64,000 bases of DNA from Candidatus Polarisedimenticola svalbardensis (GTDB taxonomy: Bacteria; Acidobacteriota; Polarisedimenticolia; Polarisedimenticolales; Polarisedimenticolaceae), in contig JACXWD010000002.1 of NCBI GenBank assembly GCA_014764515.1, positions 62,001 through 126,000 of the forward strand. Reading direction: 5' to 3'. The number at the start of each line of letters is the position of its first letter. Position 1 is the stretch's first letter. The translations under genes were made by a program, and so were the position numbers. Positions 1-10,970 of this stretch are shown piece after piece. The notes beneath the pieces were generated by a model that was not told where the DNA came from, made no database searches, and saw only the letters and a list, made by a program, of their open reading frames with translations.

Positions 1-1
1 G

Positions 2-544
2 GCGTTCGGCCGATTCCTGGTGGACAGCTTCGATGTTCTGGAACGATCTCCCAAACCGGTCATCGCAGCGGTGAACGGCTTCGCCCTGGGAGGCGGCTGC
101 GAGCTTGCCATGGCATGCCATATCAGGATTGCCGCAGACAACGCCCGGTTCGGCCAACCCGAGGTCAGCCTGGGCCTGATCCCGGGAGCAGGCGGGACCC
201 AGAGGTTGCAACGCCTGGTCGGCCGGGGAAAGGCGATGGAGCTGATCCTTACCGGCGACATGATTCCTGCCGCAGAGGCCCACCGCATCGGCCTGGTGAA
301 CCAGGTTGTGCCGGCGGCGGAACTCCGAACCCGGGTGGCCGCCGTAGCCGAAGGGATCGGGTCCAAAAGCCCGGTGGCCCTTGCCAGGGCGATCGAAGCG
401 GTGATGACCGGCGGTGACCTGGGACTCGATGACGCCATGCGGATCGAGTCTTCCCTGTTTGGGCTGTGCTTCGCCACCGGCGACATGAAGGAAGGAACCG
501 CGGCGTTCCTCGAGAAGCGCAAGCCGGAATTCCCGGGGACCTGA
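2..544 (+). CDS. Enoyl-CoA hydratase/isomerase family protein, 5' truncated by window edge
   Basis: Frame open from base 2; KPVIAAVNGFALGGGCELAMACHIRIAADNARFGQPEVSLGLIPGAGGTQRL is the classic crotonase signature. Confidence 0.92.
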   Translation, partial: AFGRFLVDSFDVLERSPKPVIAAVNGFALGGGCELAMACHIRIAADNARFGQPEVSLGLIPGAGGTQRLQRLVGRGKAMELILTGDMIPAAEAHRIGLVNQVVPAAELRTRVAAVAEGIGSKSPVALARAIEAVMTGGDLGLDDAMRIESSLFGLCFATGDMKEGTAAFLEKRKPEFPGT

Positions 545-548
545 ACCG

Positions 549-2513
549 GTGAAACGGCTGCGGTTCTTCCGCATCCTGCTGCCGGCCATCCTGGTGCCTT
601 TCCTGGTGCTGGTCGGACTGGAGCTGCGCAAACGGATCGACCCCTGGTCTCCACCAGTCGGGCGGACCGAAGAGGGGACCAGTGCCCAGGGGATCAAATT
701 CACCGACCACGATGGAGAGAAACAGACCTTTACCATCGAGGCCGAGTCCTATTCGGACATCGGGGACGGAACGCAGCGGCTGCAGGGTGTGCGTCCTCTG
801 ACGGTATACCGCGATTCCGGTGAGCCGCTGGTGATCTCCGCCGACTTCGCCGACTGGGAGGGGGAGCCCGGGGCGAGATTCGTACGGGTCGAGGGCGGCA
901 TCGAAGTTCGCGAGGAAGCAGACGGTCTGCTCGTCAACATTCCGGTGCTTGAGATCGACGAAGCGTCGGCTGAGGCTCGCTCCCTGGGAGGTGTCCGGTT
1001 CGAGGCGCCTGGAATGACCGGAACCGCAGCATCGGTGATCTACCCACTGGACGACCGGCCGACCATGTTCCGGGACCTGGCCGTAACAATGAGCGACCGT
1101 TACAGGCTCCGTTCCGAGACCGCCACCCTGGTGGAGGGCAGCGACGAGATCCTGCTGGAAGGAGGCGTTCGCCTCCTGGGACCGGATATGGAACTCGAGT
1201 GCGCAGTCTTGAGGATCTTTCGGGACGACGAAGGAAACCTGCAGAGAGTCCTGGCGGTTGGCGGTGTGGAAGCCGGAGCGTTGCTGAAAGAAAACAGCAA
1301 CGCGCGGATGAAGTCGGGCAGTCTTGAGCTCAGCTGGAGCGAGGCCGGCGAAATCGATTTCCTGCTTATGGACCAGGATGTGATCCTGCAGGTGGATGAG
1401 CAGGGCCTGGCTGCCCGGATGGTTCGTGTGAGCAACCGGAAGCGCCAGGACGAGCGATGGGATTTTCTGGCGGCAGGCGGCGTCTACCTCGAGGGCCTCT
1501 CCCGGGACGGCAAGGTCAGCCTGCAATCGTCACGGCTGGAGGGAGTGCTCGAGTCGGACGGAAAATTGAAGGATGCCGACGTCACCGGCTCGATCCGGTT
1601 CACCGGCCCGGAAACGATGGCGGAGGCTGACAGCGCCCGGATAGAAAAGAGCGAAGCGCAGTACGCCATTGCACTGCATTCCTCGCCGGCCCTGCGGGCG
1701 AGGGTGTCCAGCGCCCGGCATCGGATCACCGGCCAGAATATCCATCTCCGGTCCGGAAGTCAGTACATCCTTGCCGAGGGACGGGTGGAGGCCACTCTCC
1801 TCCCGGAAAGCGGCGACTCTACAAAGGATGCCGGCATGTTCCGGAAAGGAGAAGCGGTCCATTTCGTAGCCCGGGAGATGCACGGTTCTCCCGACGGCGA
1901 GACGATCCGGTTCACCGGCGATGTCAGGGGATGGCAGGGTGAGCGCACCCTGTCCGCCGATTCGGTACAGCTCAAGAAAGCCGGCGGTGACCTCCTGGCC
2001 GAAGGCAAGGTCGGGACCCGGCTTCCGGGGCGACGGGCCGATTCCCTTGCCGACGCCGATTTCATCCACATCAGTGGAGACAGCCTGGTTTATTCCCAAC
2101 AGTCGGCGACGGCTGTGTATACCGGAAATGTGCATGTGAGGCAGGCCGAAGGCTGGCTGACCACCGAGCGTCTTGAAGCGGAGCTGCAGAAGGACGACTC
2201 GGATCTTGAAGTCCTCAGAGCGATCGGAAACGTGGTTCTCGAATACAGGGCGCGTTCCGAAAGCGGTGGCACAGAACAGGTCCAGGGCGATTCCGACCGT
2301 GCCGAATACACACCGGCCGACGCGGTGGTGCGTCTGTTCGGAGAACGCAAACGGGCGACGCTCCGGAGGTCCGGTCCTGAGGCGGTTAGCATCTTCGGCC
2401 GGATCCTGCGTTATTATCTCGATGAGGGCACCATCGAGGTGGAAAAAGGCCTGTCGGGCAGGACCAGGATCCAGACGCCGGAAGGCGGCCAGGAGGAACC
2501 GAGTGGAGGGTAG
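549..2513 (+). CDS. LptC/LptA-type (OstA-like) LPS transport protein, apparent LptC-LptA fusion
   Basis: N-terminal single TM segment ([21 protein letters not shown]), then repeated OstA-like beta-jellyroll stretches (e.g. [39 protein letters not shown]); immediately upstream of lptB. Confidence 0.8.
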   Translation: MKRLRFFRILLPAILVPFLVLVGLELRKRIDPWSPPVGRTEEGTSAQGIKFTDHDGEKQTFTIEAESYSDIGDGTQRLQGVRPLTVYRDSGEPLVISADFADWEGEPGARFVRVEGGIEVREEADGLLVNIPVLEIDEASAEARSLGGVRFEAPGMTGTAASVIYPLDDRPTMFRDLAVTMSDRYRLRSETATLVEGSDEILLEGGVRLLGPDMELECAVLRIFRDDEGNLQRVLAVGGVEAGALLKENSNARMKSGSLELSWSEAGEIDFLLMDQDVILQVDEQGLAARMVRVSNRKRQDERWDFLAAGGVYLEGLSRDGKVSLQSSRLEGVLESDGKLKDADVTGSIRFTGPETMAEADSARIEKSEAQYAIALHSSPALRARVSSARHRITGQNIHLRSGSQYILAEGRVEATLLPESGDSTKDAGMFRKGEAVHFVAREMHGSPDGETIRFTGDVRGWQGERTLSADSVQLKKAGGDLLAEGKVGTRLPGRRADSLADADFIHISGDSLVYSQQSATAVYTGNVHVRQAEGWLTTERLEAELQKDDSDLEVLRAIGNVVLEYRARSESGGTEQVQGDSDRAEYTPADAVVRLFGERKRATLRRSGPEAVSIFGRILRYYLDEGTIEVEKGLSGRTRIQTPEGGQEEPSGG

Positions 2514-3237
2514 TGAAGGCCTCAGCGCCGAAGGACTGGTAAAGAGCTTTCGGGGCCGCACGGTTGTGGACGGTGTTTCCGTATCCATCGAACCGGGCGA
2601 AGTGGTCGGGTTGCTCGGCCCCAACGGCGCCGGCAAGACGACCTCGTTCCACCTGATTCTCGGTCTGGTGCCGCCGAACAAAGGCAAGGTGCGCCTGGAC
2701 GGCAAGGACATCACCAACCTGCCGATGTATCTGAGAGCCCGTCACGGCATCGGCTACCTGCCGCAGGAACCTTCCATTTTTCGAAAAATGACCGTGACGG
2801 AAAATATCCTCTCGGTACTGGAGCTGCGCGGCCTGCCGGTTCAGCAGGCCAAGGAGCTCTGCGAATCCCTGTTGCAGGAGTTCGGCCTTCTAAAGGTCGC
2901 CGGCTCCCACGGCTACGCACTGTCCGGAGGGGAGCGGCGCCGGGCCGAAATTGCCCGGGCCCTGGCCGGTGATCCCAGGCATATGCTCCTGGACGAACCG
3001 TTCGCGGGAATCGACCCGATCGCGGTCTCGGACCTCCAGCGAATCGTGGTCCGGCTCAAGGAAAAAGGGCTCGGTGTACTTATCACGGACCACAATGTCC
3101 GGGAGACTTTACAGATCACGGATCGGGCCTATATTATTAGTCAGGGTCGCATATTCAGGCACGGGACCCCATCCGAACTGGCCTCGGACAGCGAAGTGCG
3201 TCGGGTATACCTCGGAGATAAATTCAGGCTTCACTGA
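2503..3237 (+). CDS. lptB: LPS export ABC transporter ATP-binding protein LptB
   Basis: [36 protein letters not shown] Walker [17 protein letters not shown] signature, [11 protein letters not shown] Walker B; GTG start at 2503 preceded by AGGAGGA; overlaps upstream CDS by 11 nt. Confidence 0.93.
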   Translation: MEGSEGLSAEGLVKSFRGRTVVDGVSVSIEPGEVVGLLGPNGAGKTTSFHLILGLVPPNKGKVRLDGKDITNLPMYLRARHGIGYLPQEPSIFRKMTVTENILSVLELRGLPVQQAKELCESLLQEFGLLKVAGSHGYALSGGERRRAEIARALAGDPRHMLLDEPFAGIDPIAVSDLQRIVVRLKEKGLGVLITDHNVRETLQITDRAYIISQGRIFRHGTPSELASDSEVRRVYLGDKFRLH

Positions 3238-3281
3238 CGCGCCTGGATGACGGGCTGGGACGTCGGAGGAGCGGAGACTGG

Positions 3282-4709
3282 ATGGCTCTTGAGCAGAAAC
3301 TAAGTATCCGGATGAGCCAGCGGCTCGTCATGACACCCTCCCTGCAGCAAGCGATCAAACTCCTCCAAATGTCCAAGCTCGAGCTGGCGGAGGAGATCCA
3401 GCAGGAATTGCTGGAAAACCCGGTCCTTGAGGAGAGTCAGCTGGAGGAATCCGGGTCGGACAAGCCGGAGCCGGAGGCGGAGGCCGAACCGGAAGCGGCG
3501 GCGGACAGCTTCGACGATATCGACTACGAAGCCTATTTCCAGAATGTGGACAACGACATGCCTCCGCCGCCTCGTCGTGAGGTTCGTGAGGACCTGCCCT
3601 CATTCGAGACCATGCTGTCCAACCCACCGGACCTGACCGACCACCTGACCTGGCAGCTGGAAATGAACGACATCGACCCGCTCCACAAGGAGATCGGTGC
3701 TGCGATCATCGGCAACCTGAACCATGACGGCTACCTGAGGGCGACCCTTGAAGAGATCCGGGACATGGGCGGGTACGCCATGGAGGCGGTCCTGGAGACG
3801 GTAGAGACCATCCAGGGGTTTGATCCTGTAGGAGTCGCATCCAGGGACCTGGTGGAATGCCTATGCGTGCAGCTCAAGCACCTGGGGCAGGCCGACACAC
3901 CGGCAGAGGCGATCGTCCGCTACCACATGGACAAACTTCAGGGGAAAAAATACAAGGACCTGGCCGCCGCCCTGGAACTGGACATGGAAGATCTGGAAGC
4001 GGAAATAGAAATCATCCGCGGCCTGGACCCGCGTCCGGGGCAACGCTACAACACCGAGGACAACCATTACGTCATCCCCGATGTCCAGGTAGTCAAAATC
4101 GACGAAGAATACGTGGTGATCCTCAACGACGACGGCCTTCCCCGGTTGAAAATCAGCCCGGTCTACCGCCGGATGCTGAAGGCCAAGGGTAGCGGGGCCG
4201 AGCGGGCGGAAACCAAGGAATACGTCAGGAACAAGCTCCGTTCGGCGTTCCGTTTGATCAAGAGCGTCGAGGAGCGCCAGCGAACGATTTACAAGGTTGC
4301 TTCGGCCATCGTCAAGTTCCAGAAGGACTTCCTCGACTACGGTATTGAGCAGCTGAAACCGCTTGTCCTGAAGGATGTTGCGGAAGAAATCGGTATGCAC
4401 GAGTCGACGGTCAGCCGGGTGGTGAACAACAAGTACATGCACACCCATCGCGGCCTGTTCGAGATGCGCTACTTCTTCCACAGCGGGATCGCATCCAACA
4501 GGGGCGGGGCGAACATATCGAGCCATACGGTCAAGGAACAGATCCGGAAGATCGTACTCGGCGAAGATCCGAAGAAACCGTTGTCCGATTCGGCCATTGT
4601 GAAGATCCTCAAGGCCTCCGGACTGCAGATCGCACGGAGGACTGTGGCGAAATACCGGGACGAGTTGAAGATTCCATCGTCCAGCGCCAGGAAGCAAGGC
4701 TTCCGCTGA
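3282..4709 (+). CDS. rpoN: RNA polymerase sigma-54 factor
   Basis: N-terminal QRLVMTPSLQQAIKLLQMSKLEL, C-terminal RpoN box IARRTVAKYRDELKIPSS. Confidence 0.97.
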   Translation: MALEQKLSIRMSQRLVMTPSLQQAIKLLQMSKLELAEEIQQELLENPVLEESQLEESGSDKPEPEAEAEPEAAADSFDDIDYEAYFQNVDNDMPPPPRREVREDLPSFETMLSNPPDLTDHLTWQLEMNDIDPLHKEIGAAIIGNLNHDGYLRATLEEIRDMGGYAMEAVLETVETIQGFDPVGVASRDLVECLCVQLKHLGQADTPAEAIVRYHMDKLQGKKYKDLAAALELDMEDLEAEIEIIRGLDPRPGQRYNTEDNHYVIPDVQVVKIDEEYVVILNDDGLPRLKISPVYRRMLKAKGSGAERAETKEYVRNKLRSAFRLIKSVEERQRTIYKVASAIVKFQKDFLDYGIEQLKPLVLKDVAEEIGMHESTVSRVVNNKYMHTHRGLFEMRYFFHSGIASNRGGANISSHTVKEQIRKIVLGEDPKKPLSDSAIVKILKASGLQIARRTVAKYRDELKIPSSSARKQGFR

Positions 4710-4767
4710 GATATAGAGGTTCTGTGGATTACAATCAATTCCAATCATCCGCCCAGGAGGTCAATCC

Positions 4768-5337
4768 ATGAAACTGGACATTACAGGACGCCACATTACG
4801 GTTTCCGACGGACTCAGGGAGCACACGGAAGAGCGCCTCGAGAAAATAGACAAGTTGTTCGACGAGGCTATCGACGCCCATGTGGTTCTGTTCGTCGAGA
4901 AGCACCGTCACGTGGCGGAAATACAGATCAAGAGCCGGGCCGGTGTGTTTTCGGGCCAGGAATCCACCGGGGACCTGTATATCTCCATCAACGAAGCGGT
5001 TGAAAAGATAGAAAAACAGATCCGCCGGTTCAAGGACAAGAGGACCGATCGCAGGCGCAGGGAGGGGACTACGGCAGCGGAGGCGGTGGCGGTGTTCACC
5101 TCCGAGAACCAGCCCGAGGGATCGGCGTCCGGACAGGATCAGGCCGGCGACGACACCGGCAGGATCGTCCACAGCGATCGTTTTCGGAAAAAACCGCTCT
5201 CTCCGGAAGACGCCGTCATGGTGCTGGTGAACAGCGGGGAAGACATTCTCGTCTACCGCGACGCTGAAACCGACCGGTTCAACGTCGTGCACCGTCTGCC
5301 TGACGGGAACTTCGGCGTCGTGGATCCGGAGTTCTGA
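4768..5337 (+). CDS. hpf: Ribosome hibernation promoting factor, long form
   Basis: KLDITGRHITVSDGLREHTEERLEKIDKLF N-domain plus C-terminal KPLSPEDAVMVLVNSGEDILVYRDAETDRFNVVHRLPDGNFGVVDP; SD AGGAGG upstream. Confidence 0.95.
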   Translation: MKLDITGRHITVSDGLREHTEERLEKIDKLFDEAIDAHVVLFVEKHRHVAEIQIKSRAGVFSGQESTGDLYISINEAVEKIEKQIRRFKDKRTDRRRREGTTAAEAVAVFTSENQPEGSASGQDQAGDDTGRIVHSDRFRKKPLSPEDAVMVLVNSGEDILVYRDAETDRFNVVHRLPDGNFGVVDPEF

Positions 5338-5455
5338 GCCGCATCCACCCGTAATGCTTGACCACCACGATGGTCCCTGATAACTTCTGTGTCTACAGGA
5401 TTTTGGGGAGCTTTCGCCTGGGAAGGCGAACGTAGCGCAGTCGAGGTGTGCCCAG

Positions 5456-7132
5456 ATGAAGGATGACGATCGCAAGGGTAGCCGAACCCTGGGAGAATGG
5501 GAGAACCGGACACTGAAGCCGTTCACCGACAGAACCGGTGAGCGGGATGTGGACTTCTCGACGGTGTCCAGCCTTCCCATCGACAGGCTGTATACGCCGG
5601 AGGATCTGGGTCCGGACTGGAACTTCGACGAGAAAGTCGGATTCCCGGGGGAGTACCCGTATACCCGCGGAGTTTACCCGAGCATGTACCGGGGCCGGCT
5701 CTGGACCATGCGGCAGTTCGCCGGGTTCGGAAGCGCCGCCCAGACCAATGAACGTTTCAAGTATCTTCTTGGCCACGGTCAGACCGGGCTATCCGTTGCA
5801 TTCGACCTGCCGACGCTCATGGGCCGGGACAGCGACGACCACATGGCCCGGGGAGAAGTCGGCAAGGAGGGGGTCGCCATCGATTCCCTGGCCGATATGG
5901 AAGTGCTGTTCGAGGGGATCCCCCTGGACCGGGTTTCCACCTCCATGACCATCAATGCACCGGCTGCGGTGATTTTCTGCATGTACCTGGCTGTAGCGGA
6001 GAAGCAGGGCGTTTCCTTCGACAGCCTGAACGGCACGTTGCAGAACGACATCCTGAAGGAATACATCGCCCAGAAGGAATGGATCTACCCGCCCAAGCCG
6101 AGCATCCGGATCATCACCGACCTGATCGGTTTCTGCACACGTTCGGTGCCGAAATGGAACACGATCTCCATTTCCGGTTACCACATCCGCGAGGCCGGCT
6201 CTACGGCGGCTCAGGAACTGGCGTTCACCCTGGCCGACGGCATCGGGTACGTGCAGGCCGGCATCGAGGCCGGCCTTGAGGTGGATGCTTTTGCCCCCAG
6301 GCTCTCGTTCTTCTGGAATTCGCACAACGACTTCTTCGAGGAAATCGCCAAAATGCGGGCCAGCCGCAGGATGTGGGCCCGGATCATGCGGGAGCGGTTC
6401 GGCGCCACCGATCCCCGGTCCTGGATGTGCCGCTTCCACACCCAGACCGCCGGGTACAGCCTGACGGCGCAACAGCCGTACAACAACGTGGTTCGTGTTA
6501 CGACCCAGGCCCTGGCGGCTGTGCTGGGAGGCACCCAGTCCCTGCACACCAACTCCCTTGACGAGACCCTGGCCCTCCCTTCGGAGGAGGCGGTGACCAT
6601 CGCCCTCCGGACCCAGCAGATCCTGGCCGAGGAATCGGGAGTGACCAATACCATCGACCCCCTGGCAGGCTCCTATTTCGTGGAAGCACTGACCGACCGC
6701 ATGGAACGGGAGGCGATGGAGTACATCGACCGCATCGACGAGCTGGGCGGGATCGTTCCGGCCATCGAAACCGGTTTCCCGCAGAAGGAGATAGCCGACG
6801 CCGCCTACCGTTACCAGCAACAGCTGGAGGATGCCTCGAAAGTGGTGGTCGGGGTGAACAAGCATCGCATGGATGAGAAGTCGAAACCGGATACCCTCAA
6901 AATAGGCCATGAAGTCGAGGAAGATCAGCTGGCTCGCCTGGAGAAACTGAAATCGTCCAGGGATCAGGCGGCTGTGGATCGTTGCCTCGCCGCCCTGTCC
7001 GAGGCGGCCTCCGGGGACGAAAACCTCCTGCCGCTGATGCTGGCGGCGGTGCGGGAATATGCCACGGTGGGAGAAGTGAGTGAAGCACTGGTGCCGGTAT
7101 TCGGACGGTACCGGGAAGTTTCCTTCATCTGA
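5456..7132 (+). CDS. Methylmalonyl-CoA mutase family, catalytic large subunit (no B12-binding domain)
   Basis: [90 protein letters not shown]. Confidence 0.94.
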   Translation: MKDDDRKGSRTLGEWENRTLKPFTDRTGERDVDFSTVSSLPIDRLYTPEDLGPDWNFDEKVGFPGEYPYTRGVYPSMYRGRLWTMRQFAGFGSAAQTNERFKYLLGHGQTGLSVAFDLPTLMGRDSDDHMARGEVGKEGVAIDSLADMEVLFEGIPLDRVSTSMTINAPAAVIFCMYLAVAEKQGVSFDSLNGTLQNDILKEYIAQKEWIYPPKPSIRIITDLIGFCTRSVPKWNTISISGYHIREAGSTAAQELAFTLADGIGYVQAGIEAGLEVDAFAPRLSFFWNSHNDFFEEIAKMRASRRMWARIMRERFGATDPRSWMCRFHTQTAGYSLTAQQPYNNVVRVTTQALAAVLGGTQSLHTNSLDETLALPSEEAVTIALRTQQILAEESGVTNTIDPLAGSYFVEALTDRMEREAMEYIDRIDELGGIVPAIETGFPQKEIADAAYRYQQQLEDASKVVVGVNKHRMDEKSKPDTLKIGHEVEEDQLARLEKLKSSRDQAAVDRCLAALSEAASGDENLLPLMLAAVREYATVGEVSEALVPVFGRYREVSFI

Positions 7133-7147
7133 GAAGCGGAGCGCGAC

Positions 7148-7558
7148 GTGAACGAGAACAGGAAACTCAGGTTGCTGGTGGGAAAGGTCGGCCTGGACGG
7201 CCATGACCGGGGTGCGAAGATCATCGCCCGGGCATTCCGGGACGCCGGCTTTGAGGTGATCTACACCGGCCTGCACCAGTCTCCCGAAATGGTGGTGGCC
7301 ACCGCCATCCAGGAAGATGTGGATGCGGTCTCGCTGTCGATTCTCTCCGGCGCCCACAACTACCTCTTCCCGAAGGTAATCGAGCTCCTGAAGGAGCAGA
7401 AGGCGGACGACATAGCCGTCTTCGGAGGAGGAATCGTTCCGGAGGAAGACATTCCGGGACTAAAGGAAGCCGGAGTGGTGGAGATCTTCACTCCGGGCGC
7501 CTCCACCGATTCGGTCATTCAGTGGGTCCGGCAGAACATCAAGCCGCGGAATTTATAG
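7148..7558 (+). CDS. Methylmalonyl-CoA mutase small subunit / cobalamin-binding domain protein
   Basis: [32 protein letters not shown] (DxHxxG B12 motif); GTG start; follows the large subunit. Confidence 0.94.
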   Translation: MNENRKLRLLVGKVGLDGHDRGAKIIARAFRDAGFEVIYTGLHQSPEMVVATAIQEDVDAVSLSILSGAHNYLFPKVIELLKEQKADDIAVFGGGIVPEEDIPGLKEAGVVEIFTPGASTDSVIQWVRQNIKPRNL

Positions 7559-7568
7559 CGAGGCGACT

Positions 7569-8261
7569 ATGGCGCACACCATTCTTCTGGCTGACGACAG
7601 CATCACCATCCGGAAAGTCGTAGAGCTGTCCTTTCACGACACCGACATCCGTGTGGAGAGCGTATCCTCGGGACAGGAGGCTGTGGACCGCCTCCCGGAG
7701 ATGAAACCGGACCTTGTTCTGGCCGATGTCTTCATGCCGGGACCGACCGGGTACGACCTGTGCAGGATGATCAAGGATTCCGAAAATCCGGTTCCGGTCC
7801 TCCTGCTGCGCGGCGCATTCGAGCCGTTCGATGACAATCGGGCCGAGGCGTGCGGATCCGACGGACATCTGGTGAAGCCGTTTGAGGCCAGGGCGCTGGT
7901 TGAGATGGTCACAGCACTGCTGCAGCGTGCCGAGGACCCGGTCGATCAGATCAGCGCGGCGCTGGAGGAGTCCGAACGCGAAACTCTGGAAGCGGAAGCG
8001 CTTCTGGACGATCTCGCCGACGAAGCAGCCTTCAGTACCGGACCGGCCGTGGAACTGGATGTTGCCGACATCCCGGCGGAGGAGATTCCGGCGGTGGAGG
8101 AGCCTTCCGGTGATTCCGGCGAGGCGGCCCTGCGCCAGGCGCTGGCCAACGCCAGCGAAGAGATCATCCGTGAGATCGCCTGGGAAGTGGTCCCCGAACT
8201 GGCCGAGGCCCTCATCCGGGAGCGCATCCGCGAACTCGAGCGGGAAAAATCAGAAACCTAG
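7569..8261 (+). CDS. Response regulator receiver-domain protein with C-terminal helical tail
   Basis: ILLADDSITIRKVVELSF, DLVLADVFMPGPTGYDLCRMI, LVKPFEARALVEMV; C-terminal EEIIREIAWEVVPELAEALIRERIRELE. Confidence 0.87.
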   Translation: MAHTILLADDSITIRKVVELSFHDTDIRVESVSSGQEAVDRLPEMKPDLVLADVFMPGPTGYDLCRMIKDSENPVPVLLLRGAFEPFDDNRAEACGSDGHLVKPFEARALVEMVTALLQRAEDPVDQISAALEESERETLEAEALLDDLADEAAFSTGPAVELDVADIPAEEIPAVEEPSGDSGEAALRQALANASEEIIREIAWEVVPELAEALIRERIRELEREKSET

Positions 8262-8318
8262 TCGAACCTCACAGGTTGGAAGCGGTCTGCTGCAGCCTGA
8301 TCAGGGCCGGGGATATCA

Positions 8319-10970
8319 ATGGAACTGGCGAAGGAATACCAACCGGGATCGGTTGAGGAACGGTGGCTCAGGGAATGGGAAGAGGCGGGCCTGTTCCGGG
8401 GTGATCCGGAAAGCGGAAAAGAACCGTTCTGCATGGTCATTCCTCCGCCTAACGTCACCGGGAACCTGCATATCGGCCATGTCCTGGTCTACACCCTCCA
8501 CGACATTATGGCCCGCTGGAAGCGGATGCAGGGCTTCGACGTTTTGTGGCTTCCCGGCACCGACCACGCCGGCATCGCCACCCAGATGGTTGTGGAGCGT
8601 GCTCTGGCTGCTGAAAACAAGACACGCCACGACCTGGGCCGGGTCGAATTCGAGAAACGTGTCTGGGAGTGGAAGGAGACTTACGGCAACCGCATCATCG
8701 AGTCCCTGAGGCTGCTGGGATCGTCCTGCGACTGGGAACGGCAGCGCTTCACCCTGGACGAAGGCCTTTCAACAGCAGTCCGGGCCGTGTTCTGCCGGCT
8801 TTATAACGAAGACCTGATCTACCGGGATCGCTACATCGTGAACTGGTGTCCCCGGTGTCACACAGCGATTTCCGACCTGGAGACCGAACACAAGCCGATC
8901 CCGGGAAAGCTCTATACGGTCCGGTACCCGGCCAAGGATGGATCCGGCGACGGTATTCAGGTCGCCACAACACGGCCGGAGACCATGTTCGGAGATGTGG
9001 CGGTGGCGGTACACCCGGATGACGATCGGTTCCGTGACCTGGTCGGGACGGAGGTCTGCCTGCCTCTGACCGACAAGACGATTCCGATTATCGCCGATCC
9101 GTTCGTGGAGCGCGAGTTCGGCACCGGGGCGGTGAAGATTACTCCGGCCCACGACCCGAACGATTTCGAGGCCGGAAGGCGCAACAAGCTTCCCGAAGTG
9201 GTGGCCCTGGACAATTCAGGCCGCATGACCGCCGCCGCCGGTCGGTTCGAGGGCATGGACCGCTTCGAAGCGAGAGATGCCGTGGTCGCGGCGCTGCAGG
9301 AGGAAGGCGTCCTCCTCAAGGTCAAGGATCACGATCACGCCGTCGGCCATTGCCAGCGCTGCCATACCATGATCGAGCCTCTGGTTTCGAAGCAGTGGTT
9401 CCTGAAAATCCAGACCCTGGCCGAACCGGCGATTCAGGCGGTTGAAGAGGGGCGAACCGAATTCATTCCAGGCTCCTGGGCCAAGACCTATTTCGAGTGG
9501 ATGAGAAATATCCACGACTGGTGTATCTCCAGACAGCTGTGGTGGGGTCATCGCATACCGGCCTGGTATTGCGACCCCTGCGACGAGACGTTCGTTCTCG
9601 AGGAAGACCCGGACCGCTGCCCATCCTGTTCCGGTCCTCTGCGCCGGGACGAAGATGTCCTGGATACCTGGTTTTCCTCGGCGCTGTGGCCGTTTTCCAC
9701 CATGGGCTGGCCCGAGAAGACCAGGGACCTCCAGCATTACTACCCGACCCAACTGTTGATCACCGGTTTCGACATCATCTTTTTCTGGGTTGCCAGGATG
9801 ATCATGATGGGCACGAAATTCATGGGTGAAGTGCCGTTCCGCCATGTGTACATTCACGGACTGGTCCGGGACTCGGCGGGACAGAAAATGTCCAAGTCCA
9901 AGGGCAACACGGTGGATCCGGCGGAGTTACAGGAACGCTACGGCACCGATGCCGTTCGTTTCTTCATGGCGATCCTGGCTTCCCCCGGCAGTGATATCCC
10001 GCTGGATGCCGATCGCATGGACGGGTACCGGGCCTTCGCCAACAAGCTCTGGAACGCTTGTCGTTTCGCCATGATGAGGCTTGGAGACGCCGGTAAACCC
10101 CTCAGCTTCCGGGACCAGGACCTGTCCCGGGTTGATCGCTGGATCCTGTCCCGGGCGGACCGTCTGGTGCAGGAGGTGGATCGAGCCCTGGAGCAGTTCC
10201 GCGTCGACAGGGCTTCCGACGCGCTGTACCACTTCGTCTGGCACGAGTTCTGTGACTGGTACATCGAATTCGTGAAACCGGACTTGTCGTCGGAGGATGG
10301 CGGCCTGAAGGCAGAGACGTCAAGGGCGGTCCTGCAGACCGTGCTGGATCGTCTTCTGAGGATGCTGCACCCGTTCATGCCGTTTATTACCGAAGAGCTT
10401 TGGGAGAAGCTTCCCAGGGATGCGTCTCATCTGGCGGTGGCGGCCTGGCCGGTCACCGACGGCGGCCGGATCGATCCCGAGGCGGAGGACGATATCCAGG
10501 TTCTAAAGGACCTGATCGCCAAGGTGCGGAACCTGCGCGCCGAATCCCGGATCGATCCCGGGAAGAAAGTCGATCTGCTCGTCCATGCGACTTCCAAAGC
10601 CGGTTGGGAGCTGGTATCCGAGGAGTCCGGCAGGATTGCCGCGCTGACACGGGCCTCGGCGGTCCGCCTCGTGGACCGGTTCGAGGACGGTCTGATTGCG
10701 GCAAAGGGAGTGAGCAAGGGGTTCGAGCTGGCGATCCCGCTGGCAGGTCTCCTGGACCTGGATGCGGAGCGGACCCGGCTGGACAAGGATCTCGCCAAGG
10801 CCGAAAAGGACCTGGCCGGCCGGGAGAAGAAGCTTCACAACCCGTCGTTCATGGAACGGGCGCCTGCCGAAGTGGTGGAAAAGGAGCGCAGCATCTGTTC
10901 CGAGCTCCGGGAAAAGGTTCAGCGGCTCCGAGGCTCTCTCAAGAACCTCGAGGGAGGAGACGCCTCGTGA
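8319..10970 (+). CDS. valS: Valyl-tRNA synthetase
   Basis: PPPNVTGNLHIGHVL (HIGH), KMSKSKGNTVDP (KMSKS), C-terminal coiled coil LDLDAERTRLDKDLAKAEKDL. Confidence 0.98.
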   Translation: MELAKEYQPGSVEERWLREWEEAGLFRGDPESGKEPFCMVIPPPNVTGNLHIGHVLVYTLHDIMARWKRMQGFDVLWLPGTDHAGIATQMVVERALAAENKTRHDLGRVEFEKRVWEWKETYGNRIIESLRLLGSSCDWERQRFTLDEGLSTAVRAVFCRLYNEDLIYRDRYIVNWCPRCHTAISDLETEHKPIPGKLYTVRYPAKDGSGDGIQVATTRPETMFGDVAVAVHPDDDRFRDLVGTEVCLPLTDKTIPIIADPFVEREFGTGAVKITPAHDPNDFEAGRRNKLPEVVALDNSGRMTAAAGRFEGMDRFEARDAVVAALQEEGVLLKVKDHDHAVGHCQRCHTMIEPLVSKQWFLKIQTLAEPAIQAVEEGRTEFIPGSWAKTYFEWMRNIHDWCISRQLWWGHRIPAWYCDPCDETFVLEEDPDRCPSCSGPLRRDEDVLDTWFSSALWPFSTMGWPEKTRDLQHYYPTQLLITGFDIIFFWVARMIMMGTKFMGEVPFRHVYIHGLVRDSAGQKMSKSKGNTVDPAELQERYGTDAVRFFMAILASPGSDIPLDADRMDGYRAFANKLWNACRFAMMRLGDAGKPLSFRDQDLSRVDRWILSRADRLVQEVDRALEQFRVDRASDALYHFVWHEFCDWYIEFVKPDLSSEDGGLKAETSRAVLQTVLDRLLRMLHPFMPFITEELWEKLPRDASHLAVAAWPVTDGGRIDPEAEDDIQVLKDLIAKVRNLRAESRIDPGKKVDLLVHATSKAGWELVSEESGRIAALTRASAVRLVDRFEDGLIAAKGVSKGFELAIPLAGLLDLDAERTRLDKDLAKAEKDLAGREKKLHNPSFMERAPAEVVEKERSICSELREKVQRLRGSLKNLEGGDAS

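Noticed and set aside
5338-5455. Cobalamin riboswitch upstream of the mutase
   Set aside because: Gap is short and I cannot identify a B12-box; only a small hairpin is supported.
5789-7357. 522-codon minus ORF antisense to methylmalonyl-CoA mutase
   Set aside because: Spans two well-supported genes on the other strand; Gly/His/Arg-rich shadow translation.
10400-10966. Long N-terminal extension of the nadC ORF (ORF track start 10400)
   Set aside because: The upstream part overlaps valS in another frame and has shadow composition; GTG at 10967 fits NadC length.
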